Positions 63,710 through 64,000 of a stretch of 64,000 nt of DNA are shown here, one piece after another. Where the stretch lies: assembly GCA_017651185.1 (NCBI GenBank), contig JAGCDJ010000027.1:87415-151414 (forward strand). The letters run 5' to 3'. Source of the DNA: Bacteroidales bacterium. Its GTDB lineage: Bacteria > Bacteroidota > Bacteroidia > Bacteroidales > ML635J-15. Each line of letters opens with the position of its first letter. Within the stretch, counting starts at the first letter, position 1. The position numbers and the translations under genes are program-made. Below the pieces are notes generated by a model. It had not been told where the DNA came from. It worked only from the letters and a program-made list of their open reading frames with translations, and did no database searches.

Positions 63710-64000
63710 ATGAACATTAATATTCAAGATATAAACTGCAAAAATCAAAAAGCATTAGGAAAGAAGTACACCATCTTTTCTATACTTTTATTGCTTTCAA
63801 CTTTCATCTTTCAACTTTCAACTTTCTCCCAAACGGCTCAACCATTTCCGACGGATCATCTCCAGCTTTGGCTACGTGCGGATAGTGTGCAACTTACAAA
63901 TGGGAAAGTATCAAGATGGTATGACATTAGTCCAAACGATTTTATGATATACGCGCCAACTGCAGATCGATACCCCACATTAAAAGAAAACGCTGTTAAC
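63710..64000 (+). CDS. N-terminus of a secreted protein, LamG/concanavalin-like start (partial)
   Basis: Ninety-seven codons are open to the window edge. A basic stretch KNQKALGKK is followed by a long hydrophobic signal segment, IFSILLLLSTFIFQLSTFSQ, then LQLWLRADSV, VSRWYDISPND and RYPTLKENAVN. This LWLRAD, W-D-S, PTL-NAV pattern opens many large Bacteroidetes surface or type 9-secreted proteins. The codons for LSTFIFQLSTFS are made of CTTTCAA heptamers. The remainder lies outside the window. Confidence 0.8.
   Translation, partial: MNINIQDINCKNQKALGKKYTIFSILLLLSTFIFQLSTFSQTAQPFPTDHLQLWLRADSVQLTNGKVSRWYDISPNDFMIYAPTADRYPTLKENAVN
63794..63826. repeat. CTTTCAA heptamer array inside a coding region
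   Basis: Units CTTTCAA, CTTTCAT, CTTTCAA, CTTTCAA and a partial CTTTC run without gaps, 4.7 copies, within the signal-peptide codons of the gene starting at 63710. The unit length of seven is not a multiple of three. Confidence 0.8.

Noticed and set aside
63794..63826. CRISPR array
   Set aside because: The repeat unit is seven bases with no spacers; no cas genes are in the window.
1..64000. tRNA or rRNA genes
   Set aside because: Intergenic regions were read for cloverleaf-like and CCA-ending segments; nothing convincing was seen, though this was by eye only.

Overview
The window looks like a chromosomal segment of an AT-rich member of the Bacteroidetes, most likely order Bacteroidales. The evidence is the TTTG / TAnnTTTG promoter type in front of many genes, the lack of clear Shine-Dalgarno sites, DUF5683, NamZ/DUF1343, MBOAT/SGNH and four-helix-bundle (S23-like) genes, and a Vor/Kor-type ferredoxin oxidoreductase operon of anaerobes. 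No tRNA, rRNA or CRISPR array was seen.

Left part (1-20,290) is ordinary housekeeping DNA. A ParB operon continues into a DUF5683 protein, a LysM lytic transglycosylase, D-Ala-D-Ala ligase, a nitroreductase and a predicted outer-membrane protein. On the opposite strand follow DNA polymerase I and glutamine synthetase, then a YdcF-like protein, an NlpC/P60 peptidase paired with a NamZ-like lipoprotein, a DUF4143 ATPase, a metallophosphoesterase with an unassigned partner, a nucleotidyltransferase/HEPN pair, and a four-gene 2-oxoacid:ferredoxin oxidoreductase operon ending in a clean terminator.

Right part (20,438-63,526) is one long leftward, more AT-rich surface-polysaccharide locus. It starts at a good promoter in front of an ABC exporter (wzm, wzt) and contains about a dozen glycosyltransferases plus modules for rare sugars: a CDP-3,6-dideoxyhexose set (rfbF, rfbH, rfbG, an RfbC-like epimerase, a reductase; pattern of ascarylose synthesis); a nonulosonic acid set (NeuB-like synthase, CMP-sugar synthetase fused to a HAD phosphatase, a GT42/DUF115-like transferase); GDP-L-fucose (gmd, fcl); galactofuranose (glf plus a GlfT-like transferase); and a 3-amino-3,6-dideoxyhexose set (two FdtA-like ketoisomerases, an aminotransferase, an N-formyltransferase). 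Decorating enzymes include a pyruvyl transferase, hexapeptide acetyltransferases, an MBOAT/SGNH pair, GNAT/FemAB-like proteins and a broken OafA-like acyltransferase. Internal promoters suggest several transcripts rather than one.

Scattered in and around this locus are genes that look like passengers: three P-loop ATPases with C-terminal nuclease-like motifs, each preceded by its own inverted-repeat array, and two four-helix-bundle genes whose 3' ends run into heptanucleotide CTTTCAA-type repeats. The same heptamer repeat reappears inside the signal-peptide coding region of a large secreted protein that starts divergently at 63,710 and runs off the window. The ATP-binding half of wzt has far higher GC than its glycan-recognition half, which marks a likely exchange boundary of the locus.
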